The position numbers and the translations under genes were made by a program. Below are positions 43,468-52,454 of a DNA stretch of 64,000 bases, piece after piece. A model generated the notes under the pieces. The model did no database searches. It saw nothing but the letters and a program-made list of their open reading frames with translations, and had not been told where the DNA came from. How positions within the stretch are numbered: the stretch's first letter is position 1; each line of letters starts with the position of its first letter. Source of the stretch: Skermanella stibiiresistens SB22 (GTDB lineage: Bacteria; Pseudomonadota; Alphaproteobacteria; Azospirillales; Azospirillaceae); the NCBI RefSeq assembly GCF_000576635.1, contig NZ_AVFL01000019.1, positions 62,001 through 126,000 of the forward strand. The letters are read 5' to 3'.

Positions 43468-44577
43468 CCACACCGCGGCGCTTCCCATGATCGCGGCGAA
43501 GGCGCCAAGCGCGGTCCAGCTCCCCGCCGCGTCCAGCACGGTCCCGAACAGCGGCGCCCCCGCCGTCTGCCCCAGAGCCACCATCAGGAATGGTAGACCC
43601 AGGCCGAAGTCCGGGCGGTCGGAAAACAGCCCGATTCCCCACAATAGGAAAGCGCCGCTCGACACGATATAGGCCGCGCCGAACAAGCCCATCACGCCGA
43701 AGGCCAACACGGGAGCGAGGGACGCCGCGCCGAGCCCGATCAGCGCCAGGGCCATGGCGAACAGCGCCGAGAGGTGGACCGGCCCGATCCCGAAGCGAAG
43801 GGTGAGCAGGCCGGTCGTGGCCCCCGCGAGACCGGCCGCCCCCAGGACGATCCAGGCGAGGGCGATCCGGTTATCGGCGAATCCCATCCCGTCGCGCAGG
43901 ATGTTGGCGCCGAAGGTCCAGATCGCGGTGCTGGCCGCCCCCATCAGGAACGCGCTGGCGCACAACCCCACGACACCGGGACGCCTCAGATCCGCGACCG
44001 ACGGGACGGCCGATGTCCGGTCCCGGGACGGCGCTGGCAGGGCGAACCACAGCCAGACCGTCACCGCGGCGCCAATCCCCGCGAACAGCGCGTAGAGTTC
44101 GCGCCAAGCTCCGGCTGATACCATCACCGCCACGCCGGACAGGATGATCCCGGCGGCGGTGCCGGCGTTGATGGCGCCGTTCGCCTTCGGGCGCGCCACC
44201 TCGTCCAGGCATCGCCCGACGGCCGCGGCGAGCGGTGGGGAGGTCAGCCCCGTGCTCAGCCCCGCCAGAGCCATCGCCAGCCCGAGGTTCCAGCCCGATG
44301 ACGCGACCGCGACGAGCGCCAGTCCCGAGGTCGCGGTCAGGCCGGCCAGGACCGCCAGCAACCTTTCGCCGAGCCGGGCGCCGGCCATCAAAGCGAAGAC
44401 GATGCCAAGACAGTAAGCCGCGAAGGCGCCACCGCCGATCCATCCGGCCCCGGCGGCGTCCAGGGAAAGGTCCTGCCGGATCTGTGGCAGCAGCAGCCCA
44501 TAGGCGAAGCGCGCCAGACCATAGCTCAGCGCGGTGAGCGCGAAGGCGGCCGCGACCAGATTGATCCGTCCCCTCAC
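43339..44577 (-). CDS. MFS transporter (YbfB/YjiJ-like)
   Basis: 412-residue major facilitator with about 12 helices. 'SYGLARFAYGLLLPQIRQDL' at the N-terminus resembles YbfB/YjiJ transporters. The last helix ends about 45 residues before the stop, leaving a polar tail whose DNA (43339-43467) overlaps the end of argP on the opposite strand; the tail may be an extension rather than a functional part. Its stop-start overlaps are with the TetR gene upstream (ATGA), so TetR probably controls it. Confidence 0.85.
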   Translation of the reverse strand: MRGRINLVAAAFALTALSYGLARFAYGLLLPQIRQDLSLDAAGAGWIGGGAFAAYCLGIVFALMAGARLGERLLAVLAGLTATSGLALVAVASSGWNLGLAMALAGLSTGLTSPPLAAAVGRCLDEVARPKANGAINAGTAAGIILSGVAVMVSAGAWRELYALFAGIGAAVTVWLWFALPAPSRDRTSAVPSVADLRRPGVVGLCASAFLMGAASTAIWTFGANILRDGMGFADNRIALAWIVLGAAGLAGATTGLLTLRFGIGPVHLSALFAMALALIGLGAASLAPVLAFGVMGLFGAAYIVSSGAFLLWGIGLFSDRPDFGLGLPFLMVALGQTAGAPLFGTVLDAAGSWTALGAFAAIMGSAAVWSPQHGARRAENRPRGVGQTPAGDAAALPEQRHVERLIGDQGD

Positions 44578-45122
44578 CGCGACCGGCCCCGCGCATCCTC
44601 GACCAGGACGCCGGCCGCCCGTTTGGCTAGACCTACGACCGAGATGTCGGCGACGCTGGCGGCGGCGGTCGCCCCCTCGAAGAGAATCCAGATCTGCGTG
44701 GCGAGACCGGTATCGGCGGAGCCCAGCGCCATCTCGACCCGGCGGGCGATCTCCCGCTCGAATTCCTCTTTCTGGCGCCTGACGAGGGCAACGACATCCT
44801 CGTTGGCCCCGGCGTATTCACCCTGCGCCCGCAGGAGCATGCAACCCCGCGCGCCATGCTCGACCAGCCATCGCTCCAGCGTGTCGAACAACCCGCCGAT
44901 GGGGTCCGCATCGCCGCCGCTCCGTGCGAGCCGATCCATGAAGTCGCGGTGCCGCTCCTCCAGCACCGCCAGCACCAACCCGTCGCGCGAGCCGAAATGC
45001 TTGTAGAGCGTGCGGGTCGAGGCTCCGGAGGGGGCGAGGATGCCGTCGACGCCGATGCCTCGGAAACCCCCGGCGTCGAACACGCGGGCCGCCGCCGCGA
45101 TCATGTCAGTGCGCTTGTCCAT
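44574..45122 (-). CDS. TetR-family regulator
   Basis: 182-residue TetR repressor. The helix-turn-helix is 'VDGILAPSGASTRTLYKHFGSRDGLVLAVL' in the first 50 residues. It overlaps the following MFS gene by 4 nt, so regulator and transporter are coupled. A 22-bp near-perfect palindrome lies 9 nt upstream of its start. Confidence 0.9.
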   Translation of the reverse strand: MDKRTDMIAAAARVFDAGGFRGIGVDGILAPSGASTRTLYKHFGSRDGLVLAVLEERHRDFMDRLARSGGDADPIGGLFDTLERWLVEHGARGCMLLRAQGEYAGANEDVVALVRRQKEEFEREIARRVEMALGSADTGLATQIWILFEGATAAASVADISVVGLAKRAAGVLVEDARGRSR

Positions 45123-45130
45123 GCGCCTGA

Positions 45131-45152
45131 ATGTAAAGCGATCGTTTTACAT
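45131..45152. promoter_or_regulatory. TetR-type operator
   Basis: 22-bp palindrome with arms ATGTAAAGCGA / TCGTTTTACAT, only one mismatched pair. It sits 9-30 nt before the TetR start and fits autoregulation of the TetR-MFS pair. Confidence 0.65.
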
Positions 45153-45172
45153 GCGCAAGGGGCTTCGCTGCC

Positions 45173-46813
45173 TCACAAGGATTCGACGCGGCCCCTGCCG
45201 GCCTCCAGCGCCACGAAGTGCTGGACCACCGGTTTTTCCGGCCCGATGTGGTAGCGGGTCGTCTCGCGTTGCAGGTCGGCGTCGGCGTTGGAGACGCGGC
45301 GGTGCTGGCGCAGGTGCTCGGCCCAGGATTCGACCATGAACCACTCCATGATCCGCTCCGGATCCGCGGTGTCTTCCGTGACGCCCCAGCCATAGGCGCC
45401 GTCGCGGCGGCGCTCTCCCGCCAGCCGGTTCAGCGCCTCCAGGAACGGCGCGCGGTCCTCGGCCCGGATGCGGTATTCGACCAGGATCATCACCGGGCCG
45501 CGATCGTGCTCGATCGGGTCGGCGGTCAGCGGCTCCGGCCAATGGTTCGACGCCACCAGATCGACCTCGCCGGTCGGAAGCTTGACCCGGTGGAGGATGA
45601 CGCCGACCGCGATCAGCCCGACGGCGGCGATCAGCAGGGTCGTGGGAATCCCCAGCGCCTGCGCCACCAGGCCCCAGCCAAGGCTGCCGCCCGCCATGGC
45701 GCCGTTGAACACGGTCAGGTAGACCGCCAGCGCCCGGCCACGCACCCAGTTGGGCAGGATCGCCTGCGCCGTCCCGTTCAAGGTCGTCAGCGCGATGATC
45801 CAGGCGGCGCCCAGCAGCAGCAGGATCGCCACCGCCACTCCCTGTGGCGGCCCCAGCGCCAGCACCGCCATCACCAGCGCCGTGACGATCGACGAGGCCA
45901 GCAGCAGCCCATCCGCGTCAAGCCATTGGCGCAGGCGCGGCAGCACCAAGGCCCCCAGGATGGCACCGGCGCCGACGGCGCCCAGCAGGATGCCGTAGAG
46001 CCCGGCGTCGCCCGCCAGCAGCGTCCGGGCGACCAGCGGCAGCAGCGCCCAGATTGCGCTCCCGAAGGCGAAGAACACGGCGGCGCGGAACAGCACCACG
46101 TGAAGTTCCCGGCTGGCCCGCGCGTATCTCAGCCCAGCACGGAACGCTCCCATGAAGTGTTCCGTCAGCGCGTCGTCGGCGTTCGGCGCCCGCCGCCACC
46201 ACAGCAGCGCCGCGATGACGAAGACATAGCTGAGCACGTCGGCGCCGTAGGTGGCGGCGGCGCCGAATCCTGTCAGCAGGACGCCGCCAGCGGCGGGACC
46301 GATCGACCGCGCGATGTTGATGCCCAGCGAATTCAGCGCCACGGCGCTCTTCAGATCCCGCTTCGGCACCAGTTCGGGAACGATCGACTGCCAAGTCGGC
46401 CCCATCAGCGCGGCGCCGATGCCGCCGACGAAGGTCAACGCCACCAGCGAGCTGACCGTCAGCAGGCCCAGATGCGACAGCACCATCAGCGAGATGCTGA
46501 CCGAGGCCAGCAGAAGCTGGATCAGGATCAGGAACTTGCGGCGGTCCATCGTGTCCGACAGCACCCCCGCCGGGATCGCCAGCAGGAAGATCGGCAGCGT
46601 TCCCGCCGCCTGGACCATCGCGACCGCCGCCGGCGAGGCCGACAGGTCCGTCACCAGCCACGAACTGGCGACATCGCGCATGAAGCTGCCGGTGTTGCCC
46701 AGCACCGTCGCCGCCCACAGCACGGCGAAGACCGGCTGGCGCAGCGGCGCGAACCCGCCGCCCGTCGGCACCGACTTCGGCTGTGCTGTTGTCGTCCCGC
46801 TTTCAGTCGTCAT
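45173..46813 (-). CDS. MFS transporter with C-terminal soluble domain
   Basis: 546-residue protein: residues 1-about 420 are a 12-helix major facilitator (MFS_3/enterobactin-exporter-like, 'QPVFAVLWAATVLGNTGSFMRDVA'), and the last about 100 residues ('VMILVEYRIRAEDRAPFLEAL...') resemble a dimeric alpha-beta barrel. ATG 46813 overlaps the DoxX stop by 4 nt. End of the XapX-amidohydrolase-DoxX-MFS cassette. The substrate is not known. Confidence 0.86.
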   Translation of the reverse strand: MTTESGTTTAQPKSVPTGGGFAPLRQPVFAVLWAATVLGNTGSFMRDVASSWLVTDLSASPAAVAMVQAAGTLPIFLLAIPAGVLSDTMDRRKFLILIQLLLASVSISLMVLSHLGLLTVSSLVALTFVGGIGAALMGPTWQSIVPELVPKRDLKSAVALNSLGINIARSIGPAAGGVLLTGFGAAATYGADVLSYVFVIAALLWWRRAPNADDALTEHFMGAFRAGLRYARASRELHVVLFRAAVFFAFGSAIWALLPLVARTLLAGDAGLYGILLGAVGAGAILGALVLPRLRQWLDADGLLLASSIVTALVMAVLALGPPQGVAVAILLLLGAAWIIALTTLNGTAQAILPNWVRGRALAVYLTVFNGAMAGGSLGWGLVAQALGIPTTLLIAAVGLIAVGVILHRVKLPTGEVDLVASNHWPEPLTADPIEHDRGPVMILVEYRIRAEDRAPFLEALNRLAGERRRDGAYGWGVTEDTADPERIMEWFMVESWAEHLRQHRRVSNADADLQRETTRYHIGPEKPVVQHFVALEAGRGRVESL

Positions 46814-47208
46814 GCCGAACGCGCCTTGTTGAGATCATACCACGCGACGAGCAGGAACCCGCCGACCAAGCCCAGGTGCTCGAAGAAGGAATTGGCGGCC
46901 ATGAACCGCTCCGGTGGCGCCATCTCCCAGAATCGGTTGGCGAGGAATGTGGCCAGTAGCGTGAACCCGGCCAGCGCCAAGGCGCCCGCCCACCGCCACA
47001 GGCCGGTCAGGATCAGGGCGGACGCTCCAAGCTCCAGCGCGATCGTCCCGATCGCCGCTGGCGCCGCCGGTTGCAGGCCGAAATGGGTCATCTCCGCGAC
47101 CGCGCCGCCGAAGTCCATCGCCTTGACCAAGCCGCCCTGGATATACGCGGCGCAGAGGGCGAGCAGCGCCAGCCACCTCACCCCCGCCGGAACCCGCCCC
47201 GAGCCCAT
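46810..47208 (-). CDS. DoxX-family membrane protein
   Basis: 132-residue membrane protein with four helices, matching DoxX ('IALELGASALILTGLWRWAGALALAGFTLLATFLANRFWE'). Its ATG at 47208 shares one base with the amidohydrolase stop and its stop overlaps the next start (ATGA). DoxX-like proteins often join redox or detoxification operons; the exact role here is unknown. Confidence 0.88.
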   Translation of the reverse strand: MGSGRVPAGVRWLALLALCAAYIQGGLVKAMDFGGAVAEMTHFGLQPAAPAAIGTIALELGASALILTGLWRWAGALALAGFTLLATFLANRFWEMAPPERFMAANSFFEHLGLVGGFLLVAWYDLNKARSA

Positions 47209-49124
47209 CAGACCGCCCAGCAGGCGCAGCCGAGCACCCCCCAGAAGCTCTTGACGTCCTCGACCGGCGCTTGGGCCGACCACGCCGCCGCGTGATCGTG
47301 GCCATGGACGCCGCAGGAGGTGGCGCAGCCGCACATCGCCGCCGCCTTCATCTGGAGCGCCGGCTCCGCCTTGCTCCCCCCGTGGCTCTTGCCGTCGCCC
47401 CAGCCGGCGTAGCCGCCGAACGTGCGAACCGGCGACCAATCCGGCATGGCCGGCGGCGGCGGCGTCTCGTCGTACCGCGCGAAGTCGCCAGCGCCATAGA
47501 CCACCTTGCCGCCGACGATGGTCAGGTCCGACGTGGTGTCGGCGATCTCGTTCTCGGCGCAGGCGAAGAAATCGCGGTCCGGCACGGTCAGGTCGGCCAA
47601 GTGCCCGACCTCGATCCTGCCCTTTTTGCCCTCCTCGTTGGAGAACCACGTGACGTTCTCGGTCCACATCCGCAGCGCCGTCTCTCGGTCCAGGCAGTTC
47701 CGCTGCGGATATATGCGCAGCCCGCCGACCGTCCGCCCCGTCACCATCCACGACAGCGAGACCCAGGGATTGTAGGACGCCACCCGCGTGGCGTCGGTGC
47801 CGGCGGAAACCTTGACCCCGGACTCCAGCATCCGCGCCACCGGCGGGGTCGCCTCGGCGGCGCCCATGCCATAGCGCTCTACGAAATATTCGCCCTGATA
47901 GGCCATCCGGTGCTGGACCGCGATGCCGCCACCCAAGGCCGCGATCCGGTCGATCGAGCGGTCCGAGATCGTCTCGGCATGGTCGAAGAACCAGTGCAAC
48001 CCTTCCAGCGGGATGTCCTGGTTGACCCGCTCGAACACGTCGAGCGCCCGCGAGATCGTTTCGTCATAGGTCGCGTGCAACCGCCAGGGCCAGCGGTTCT
48101 CGGCCAGGATCCGGACGACCGCCTCCAACTCGCCCTCCATCTCCGGCCCCAAGTCGGGACGCGGCTCGCGGAAGTCCTCGAAGTCGGCGGCCGAGAACAC
48201 CAGCATCTCGCCGGCGCCGTTGTGCCGGAAATAATCGTCGCCCTGCTTGTACTTGGACGTCCTCGTCCAGTTCAGGAAGTCGTCCTTCTCCGCCTTGGGC
48301 TTCTGGGTAAACAGGTTGTAGGCCAGCCGGATCGTCAGCAATCCCTCGTCCGACAGCTTCTGGATGACGGCGTAGTCGTCGGGATAGTTCTGGAACCCGC
48401 CGCCGGCGTCGATCGCCCCGGTCACGCCAAGCCGGTTCAGCTCCCGCATGAAATGCCGCGTCGAGTTGACCTGGTACTCGAACGGCAGCTTCGGACCCTT
48501 GGCCAGCGTGGCGTAGAGGATCCCGGCGTTCGGCTTGGCCAGCAGCAGCCCGGTCGGGTTGCCGGCGCCGTCGCGGGTGATCTCGCCACCGGGAGGGTTC
48601 GGCGTGTCCTTGGTGTAGCCGACCGCCCGCAGCGCGGCGCCGTTCAGCAGCGCCCTGTCGTAGAGATGCAGCAGGAAGACGGGGGTGTCAGGCGCCACCG
48701 CGTTGATCTCGTCGATCGTCGGCAGCCGCTTCTCGGCGAACTGGTGCTCGGTGAAACCGCCGACCACCCGGACCCACTGGGGCGGAGGCGTCACCGCCAC
48801 CTGCCGCCTCAGCATGTCCATCGCGTCGGCCAGCGAGCGCACGCCGTCCCAGCGAAGCTCCATGTTGAAGTTCAGGCCACCTCGGATGATGTGCAGGTGG
48901 TTGTCGATCAGCCCCGGCAGCACGCGGCGGCCGCGCAGGTCGATCACCCGGGTCTTCGGTCCCGCCAGCGCCATGATCTCCTCGCGCCCACCAACGGCGG
49001 TGAACTTGCCGTCGGCGATGGCGACGGCGCTCGCGGTCGGGTTGCCGCGGTCCAGCGTGGTGAACAGCCCGCTGTGCAGGATCAGGTCGGGAGTCGGGGT
49101 ATCGGTCGTCGGGGTCTCGGTCAT
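47208..49124 (-). CDS. amidohydrolase (YtcJ-like)
   Basis: 638-residue metal-dependent amidohydrolase. The metal site starts with 'DNHLHI' (HxH, about residue 70) and later has 'HWFFDHAETI' and 'GTDATRVASYNPW'. It resembles YtcJ-type enzymes, commonly exported or cytosolic hydrolases of unknown substrate. The C-terminal about 45 residues are Cys/His-rich ('MCGCATSCGVHGHDH', 'GCACWAV'), unusual for the family. Overlaps XapX upstream (ATGA) and DoxX downstream. Confidence 0.86.
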   Translation of the reverse strand: MTETPTTDTPTPDLILHSGLFTTLDRGNPTASAVAIADGKFTAVGGREEIMALAGPKTRVIDLRGRRVLPGLIDNHLHIIRGGLNFNMELRWDGVRSLADAMDMLRRQVAVTPPPQWVRVVGGFTEHQFAEKRLPTIDEINAVAPDTPVFLLHLYDRALLNGAALRAVGYTKDTPNPPGGEITRDGAGNPTGLLLAKPNAGILYATLAKGPKLPFEYQVNSTRHFMRELNRLGVTGAIDAGGGFQNYPDDYAVIQKLSDEGLLTIRLAYNLFTQKPKAEKDDFLNWTRTSKYKQGDDYFRHNGAGEMLVFSAADFEDFREPRPDLGPEMEGELEAVVRILAENRWPWRLHATYDETISRALDVFERVNQDIPLEGLHWFFDHAETISDRSIDRIAALGGGIAVQHRMAYQGEYFVERYGMGAAEATPPVARMLESGVKVSAGTDATRVASYNPWVSLSWMVTGRTVGGLRIYPQRNCLDRETALRMWTENVTWFSNEEGKKGRIEVGHLADLTVPDRDFFACAENEIADTTSDLTIVGGKVVYGAGDFARYDETPPPPAMPDWSPVRTFGGYAGWGDGKSHGGSKAEPALQMKAAAMCGCATSCGVHGHDHAAAWSAQAPVEDVKSFWGVLGCACWAV

Positions 49125-49420
49125 CGCGTGTCTCCGGGAATGCTGTCCATGGCGATCCGCTCGGCCGCCATCCGCTCGGGCTGAGTCCCTGCGGCCGGGA
49201 GATGTCCGAACATGTGGGGTTTGACTTGGTCCAACCAGGGATGCGCCGCCGCCTCCTTGACCCAAAGGTTCCTCACCAGCGGCGGAATCTGCTCGCCGAC
49301 CAGGATGCCAAGCAGGCCGATCAAGGCGATCACGGGCGGCGCCGGCGAGCGGACGTTGAGGAGGCTGTAGATCACGCCGACCAGCAGGCCGGCGCCCAGT
49401 GACAGGATATAAGTCTTCAT
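49121..49420 (-). CDS. XapX-domain small membrane protein
   Basis: 99-residue protein with two membrane helices (about 5-20 and 30-50) and a soluble tail, matching XapX ('LGAGLLVGVIYSLLNVRSPAPPVIALIGLLGILVGEQ'). First gene of the overlapping cassette; its stop overlaps the amidohydrolase start. GCGAGGACG precedes the ATG. XapX proteins often accompany amidohydrolases in other bacteria, and their function is unknown. Confidence 0.88.
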   Translation of the reverse strand: MKTYILSLGAGLLVGVIYSLLNVRSPAPPVIALIGLLGILVGEQIPPLVRNLWVKEAAAHPWLDQVKPHMFGHLPAAGTQPERMAAERIAMDSIPGDTR

Positions 49421-49556
49421 CGTCCTCGCCCCTTCATGCGGATCGCTTTCGCGAGGACGGGATCATGCCGGATCGGCGGGCCGCGATATTGTCGATTACT
49501 CCGGTCTTTTGAACGATCTCCCCTCTTACGTCACGCCGCCCGGCGGTGCCGCGCCG

Positions 49557-50294
49557 TCACGCGCCCCGCTTCCGGGCCGAGACCAGGAGCATCATCGGAC
49601 GTTCCAGTTCCTCGGCGAGTTCGGGCATTTCGGCGATCTGGTCGTCCGTGGGCGCGAATTCGTCGATTTGCCGCACCGCGAAGCCGACCTTGATCAAGGT
49701 GTTGAGTGTCGTCGCCAGTGTCCGGTGATGCTTGAGCACATCTTTGATGAACCAGTCGGTGCGGCGCTCGCCCTCGATCGAATAGCCATCGACCGGCCAG
49801 GTCTTGCGGCCATCCCCATCGACGATCCAGCGCGGATGCGCGGCGGCCATGAAGATCGGATGCTCGATGGTGAACATCAGGTCTCCTCCATCGACCAGGG
49901 CGTCGTGGATCATCCGCGCGAGCCTTTCGAAGTCCTCCACATAGTGGAAAGTCAGGGCGCTGTAGACCAGATCGTAAGCCGACCTAGGCAAATCCAGCGT
50001 TTCGAGATCGGCGACGCGATAGTCGATGCCCGCGTCCGCCGTGTCGGCTCTGGCCCGGGCGATCATGTTCCGCGAGAGATCGATGCCGACGACCGAGGCC
50101 GCACCCTGACCGCGCATCCACCGCGAGGCCCAACCGAAACCACAACCCAGATCGGCGACACGCTTGCCTTTCAAGTCAGGAAGCATCGCCCGTATGGCGG
50201 CCCACTCGGGCGCGCCATCCAGCCCGCGAACCTGCCGGGGCAATTGGCTGTAACCGTTGAAGAAGTCGGGATCGTCGTAGACATTCCGCGCCAT
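49557..50294 (-). CDS. class I SAM-dependent methyltransferase
   Basis: 245-residue methyltransferase. The SAM-binding motif I is 'VADLGCGFGWAS' (about residue 50), followed by 'VVGIDLSRNM' and the acidic 'LVYSALTFHYVEDF'. ATG 50294 ('MARNVYDDPDFF') is chosen after GGAG. It is 53 nt downstream of the DenD-like gene on the same strand. Substrate unknown. Confidence 0.9.
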   Translation of the reverse strand: MARNVYDDPDFFNGYSQLPRQVRGLDGAPEWAAIRAMLPDLKGKRVADLGCGFGWASRWMRGQGAASVVGIDLSRNMIARARADTADAGIDYRVADLETLDLPRSAYDLVYSALTFHYVEDFERLARMIHDALVDGGDLMFTIEHPIFMAAAHPRWIVDGDGRKTWPVDGYSIEGERRTDWFIKDVLKHHRTLATTLNTLIKVGFAVRQIDEFAPTDDQIAEMPELAEELERPMMLLVSARKRGA

Positions 50295-50347
50295 GGCGAT
50301 CTCCAAGGGGACGGGGCAGGGTGAGGCGCCGCGAGCCGCCAAGCCGC

Positions 50348-51331
50348 TCAGACCTCGCGGCCCAGTTCGTCCTCCATATGCGCGCGGATGATCTCCTCGA
50401 ACGACTTCTCCGCTTGGAAGCCCAAGGATTCAGCCCGCCCCGTGTCGAAATCGCGGGCCCAGCCGCCGACCATCTTGATGATGAACGGGTCCGGCTCATG
50501 CCGGATCAGCTTGACCGCCTTGTCGCCGGCCACCTTCCGCAACGCCTCGATCTGCTCACCCACCGTCGCCGACAGCCCCGGCATCGACAGGTTGCGCCGC
50601 CATCCCAGTGGCTCCAGGTCCATGGTCGCGGCGCGCAGTAGGAACCCCACCGCCGACCGCGGACTGGCGTGCCAGTGCCGCACGTCCTCGCCGACCGGCA
50701 GCACGGCTTCCTGTCCGACCAGCGGTTCGCGCAGGATGTTCGAGAAGAAGCCCGAGGCGGCCTTGTTCGGCTTGCCCGGCCGGATGCAGATGGTCGGCAG
50801 CCGGATGCCGATGCCGTCGAAGAAGCCGCGCCGCGAATAGTCCGCCAGCAGCAGCTCGCCCATCGCCTTCTGCGTGCCATAGCTGGTCAGCGGCGTCAGG
50901 AAGAACTCGTCGCCGATCTTCTCGGGGAAGGGCGCCCCGAACACCGCGATCGAGGACGAGAAGACCACGCGCGGCTTGTACGGCGCCTTGACGCCCTCCA
51001 GGCGGATCGCGTCGAACAGGAAACGGGTGCCGTCCAGGTTGATGCGGTATCCCTTGTCGAAATCAGCCTCCGCCTCGCCCGACACGATCGCCGCCAAGTG
51101 GAATACGACATCGGGCCGGCTGGCGATCAGCGATCCCGCCTCGCCCGGGCTCGAGACATCGGCCGCGACGGTCCGAACCTCCCCCGCGAAGCCGTCGGGC
51201 ACCGGAGGATCGATCACGTCGACCAGCGTCAGGACCGACAACTCGGCATCGCCGAGACGCCCGTCGGCGACCAGCCGCTCGGTCAGCTTGCGGCCGACCA
51301 TGCCAGCCGCGCCAATGATGAGGATATGCAT
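50348..51331 (-). CDS. denD: NAD-dependent dehydrogenase, D-erythronate dehydrogenase-like
   Basis: 327-residue extended SDR of the DenD type, which oxidises D-erythronate or related aldonates at C2. The NAD motif is 'GAAGMVGRKL', the catalytic Ser is in 'SSSIAVFG' and the Tyr-Lys pair is in 'YGTQKAMGE'. ATG 51331 ('MHILIIG') is preferred to upstream in-frame starts. The rest of the known denonate set is not present here. Confidence 0.75.
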   Translation of the reverse strand: MHILIIGAAGMVGRKLTERLVADGRLGDAELSVLTLVDVIDPPVPDGFAGEVRTVAADVSSPGEAGSLIASRPDVVFHLAAIVSGEAEADFDKGYRINLDGTRFLFDAIRLEGVKAPYKPRVVFSSSIAVFGAPFPEKIGDEFFLTPLTSYGTQKAMGELLLADYSRRGFFDGIGIRLPTICIRPGKPNKAASGFFSNILREPLVGQEAVLPVGEDVRHWHASPRSAVGFLLRAATMDLEPLGWRRNLSMPGLSATVGEQIEALRKVAGDKAVKLIRHEPDPFIIKMVGGWARDFDTGRAESLGFQAEKSFEEIIRAHMEDELGREV

Positions 51332-51394
51332 GTTCTTCCCGCCCATTTTCTTATGATTCACCATAACCGTGGCAATAGCCCGCCGGCTAGTCAA

Positions 51395-52315
51395 TCACCC
51401 AGTGTGGGTCGCCGCGGCTGTCTCCCAGTCTGGTGGATCGCCGAAGGATCCGCGCAGCGCGTCGGCCAAAGCCCGGAGCTTGGCCGACGCCCTTCGGCCC
51501 TCTGGATGGGCCATGTAGACGAACTCGCCTTCCGCTTCGGCCTCCAACGGTATCACGGTCAAGGCTCCAGACTTGACGGCGGCGCCGACGATGAAAGTCG
51601 GCAACAGCGCGATACCCAAGCCTGCGATCGCGGCGTCCCGCATCACGTCGCCGTTGTTGACGCGCAACCGGACTTGCCCGCGCACGATCACCATCCCGTC
51701 CGCTCCCTGGAAGCGCCAATCGGCCACGCCCCGGTTCGTGTAGAAGATCCCCTTGTGCCGCTCCAAGTCCGCCAAGGAACCCGGAACACCTTGGCTTTCC
51801 ACATACGAGGGCGCCGCCACCAGCACGCGCCGGCTCCGGGCCAGCGGCCAAGCGATCAGGCGCGTGTTTTCGATCGGTCCATGGCGCACCACCGCGTCAT
51901 AGCCATCGGCCGCCGCGTCCACCCGCCGATCGTCCAGATCGAGCGACAGCTCGACCAGGGGATGCTTGCCGAGGAACGAATAAAGCGCCGGTCCCAGGTG
52001 CATCCGCCCGAACGTCACCGGCGCGGAGATTCGCAAGGGACCAACCAGCGTGTTGCGCCGCTCCGCCAAGTCGGAGGTCGCTTCCTCGATATCCCGGGCG
52101 ATCCGGGTGGCGCGCTCCAGGAACGCGAGACCATCCTCGGTCAGCGTCAGCTTCCGCGTCGTCCTGTGCAGCAAGACCGCGCCCAGGCTCCTCTCCAATT
52201 CGGCCAGCCGTTCGCTGACGACCGATTTGGCCAGCCGCAGTCGTCGCGCCGCCTCGCTGATCGAGCCCGCCTCCGCGACCGCCACGAAGGTGACGATACC
52301 GTCCAGCTTCATCAT
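51395..52315 (-). CDS. LysR-family regulator
   Basis: 306-residue LysR regulator, starting 'MMKLDGIVTFVAVAEAGSISEAARRLRLAKSVVSERLAELERSLG'. It diverges, across 139 bp, from the exported hydrolase gene. A pair of complementary 8-mers, TCGTTCGG (52343-52350) and CCGAACGA (52388-52395), lies in the spacer. Confidence 0.9.
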   Translation of the reverse strand: MMKLDGIVTFVAVAEAGSISEAARRLRLAKSVVSERLAELERSLGAVLLHRTTRKLTLTEDGLAFLERATRIARDIEEATSDLAERRNTLVGPLRISAPVTFGRMHLGPALYSFLGKHPLVELSLDLDDRRVDAAADGYDAVVRHGPIENTRLIAWPLARSRRVLVAAPSYVESQGVPGSLADLERHKGIFYTNRGVADWRFQGADGMVIVRGQVRLRVNNGDVMRDAAIAGLGIALLPTFIVGAAVKSGALTVIPLEAEAEGEFVYMAHPEGRRASAKLRALADALRGSFGDPPDWETAAATHTG

Positions 52316-52342
52316 CGCGCCTCTCGTGGTCCGTTCGCCTGA

Positions 52343-52395
52343 TCGTTCGGCATTTCCGGAATGAAGTTCCAGGATTTCAAGGCTAATCCGAACGA
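52343..52395. promoter_or_regulatory. possible divergent operator
   Basis: TCGTTCGG and its complement CCGAACGA, 37 bp apart, in the spacer between the LysR and hydrolase genes. The spacing is wider than usual, so this is weak evidence. Confidence 0.25.
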
Positions 52396-52454
52396 CAGCC
52401 CAGCGCGATACTCGCCGCCATCAGCCCACTCCCCCCCTGTGGAGGAAAATCACG

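Noticed and set aside
47271-49184. Long plus-strand frame opposite the amidohydrolase
   Set aside because: Antisense shadow of a strongly conserved enzyme; composition is Arg/Gly/Pro-rich without motifs.
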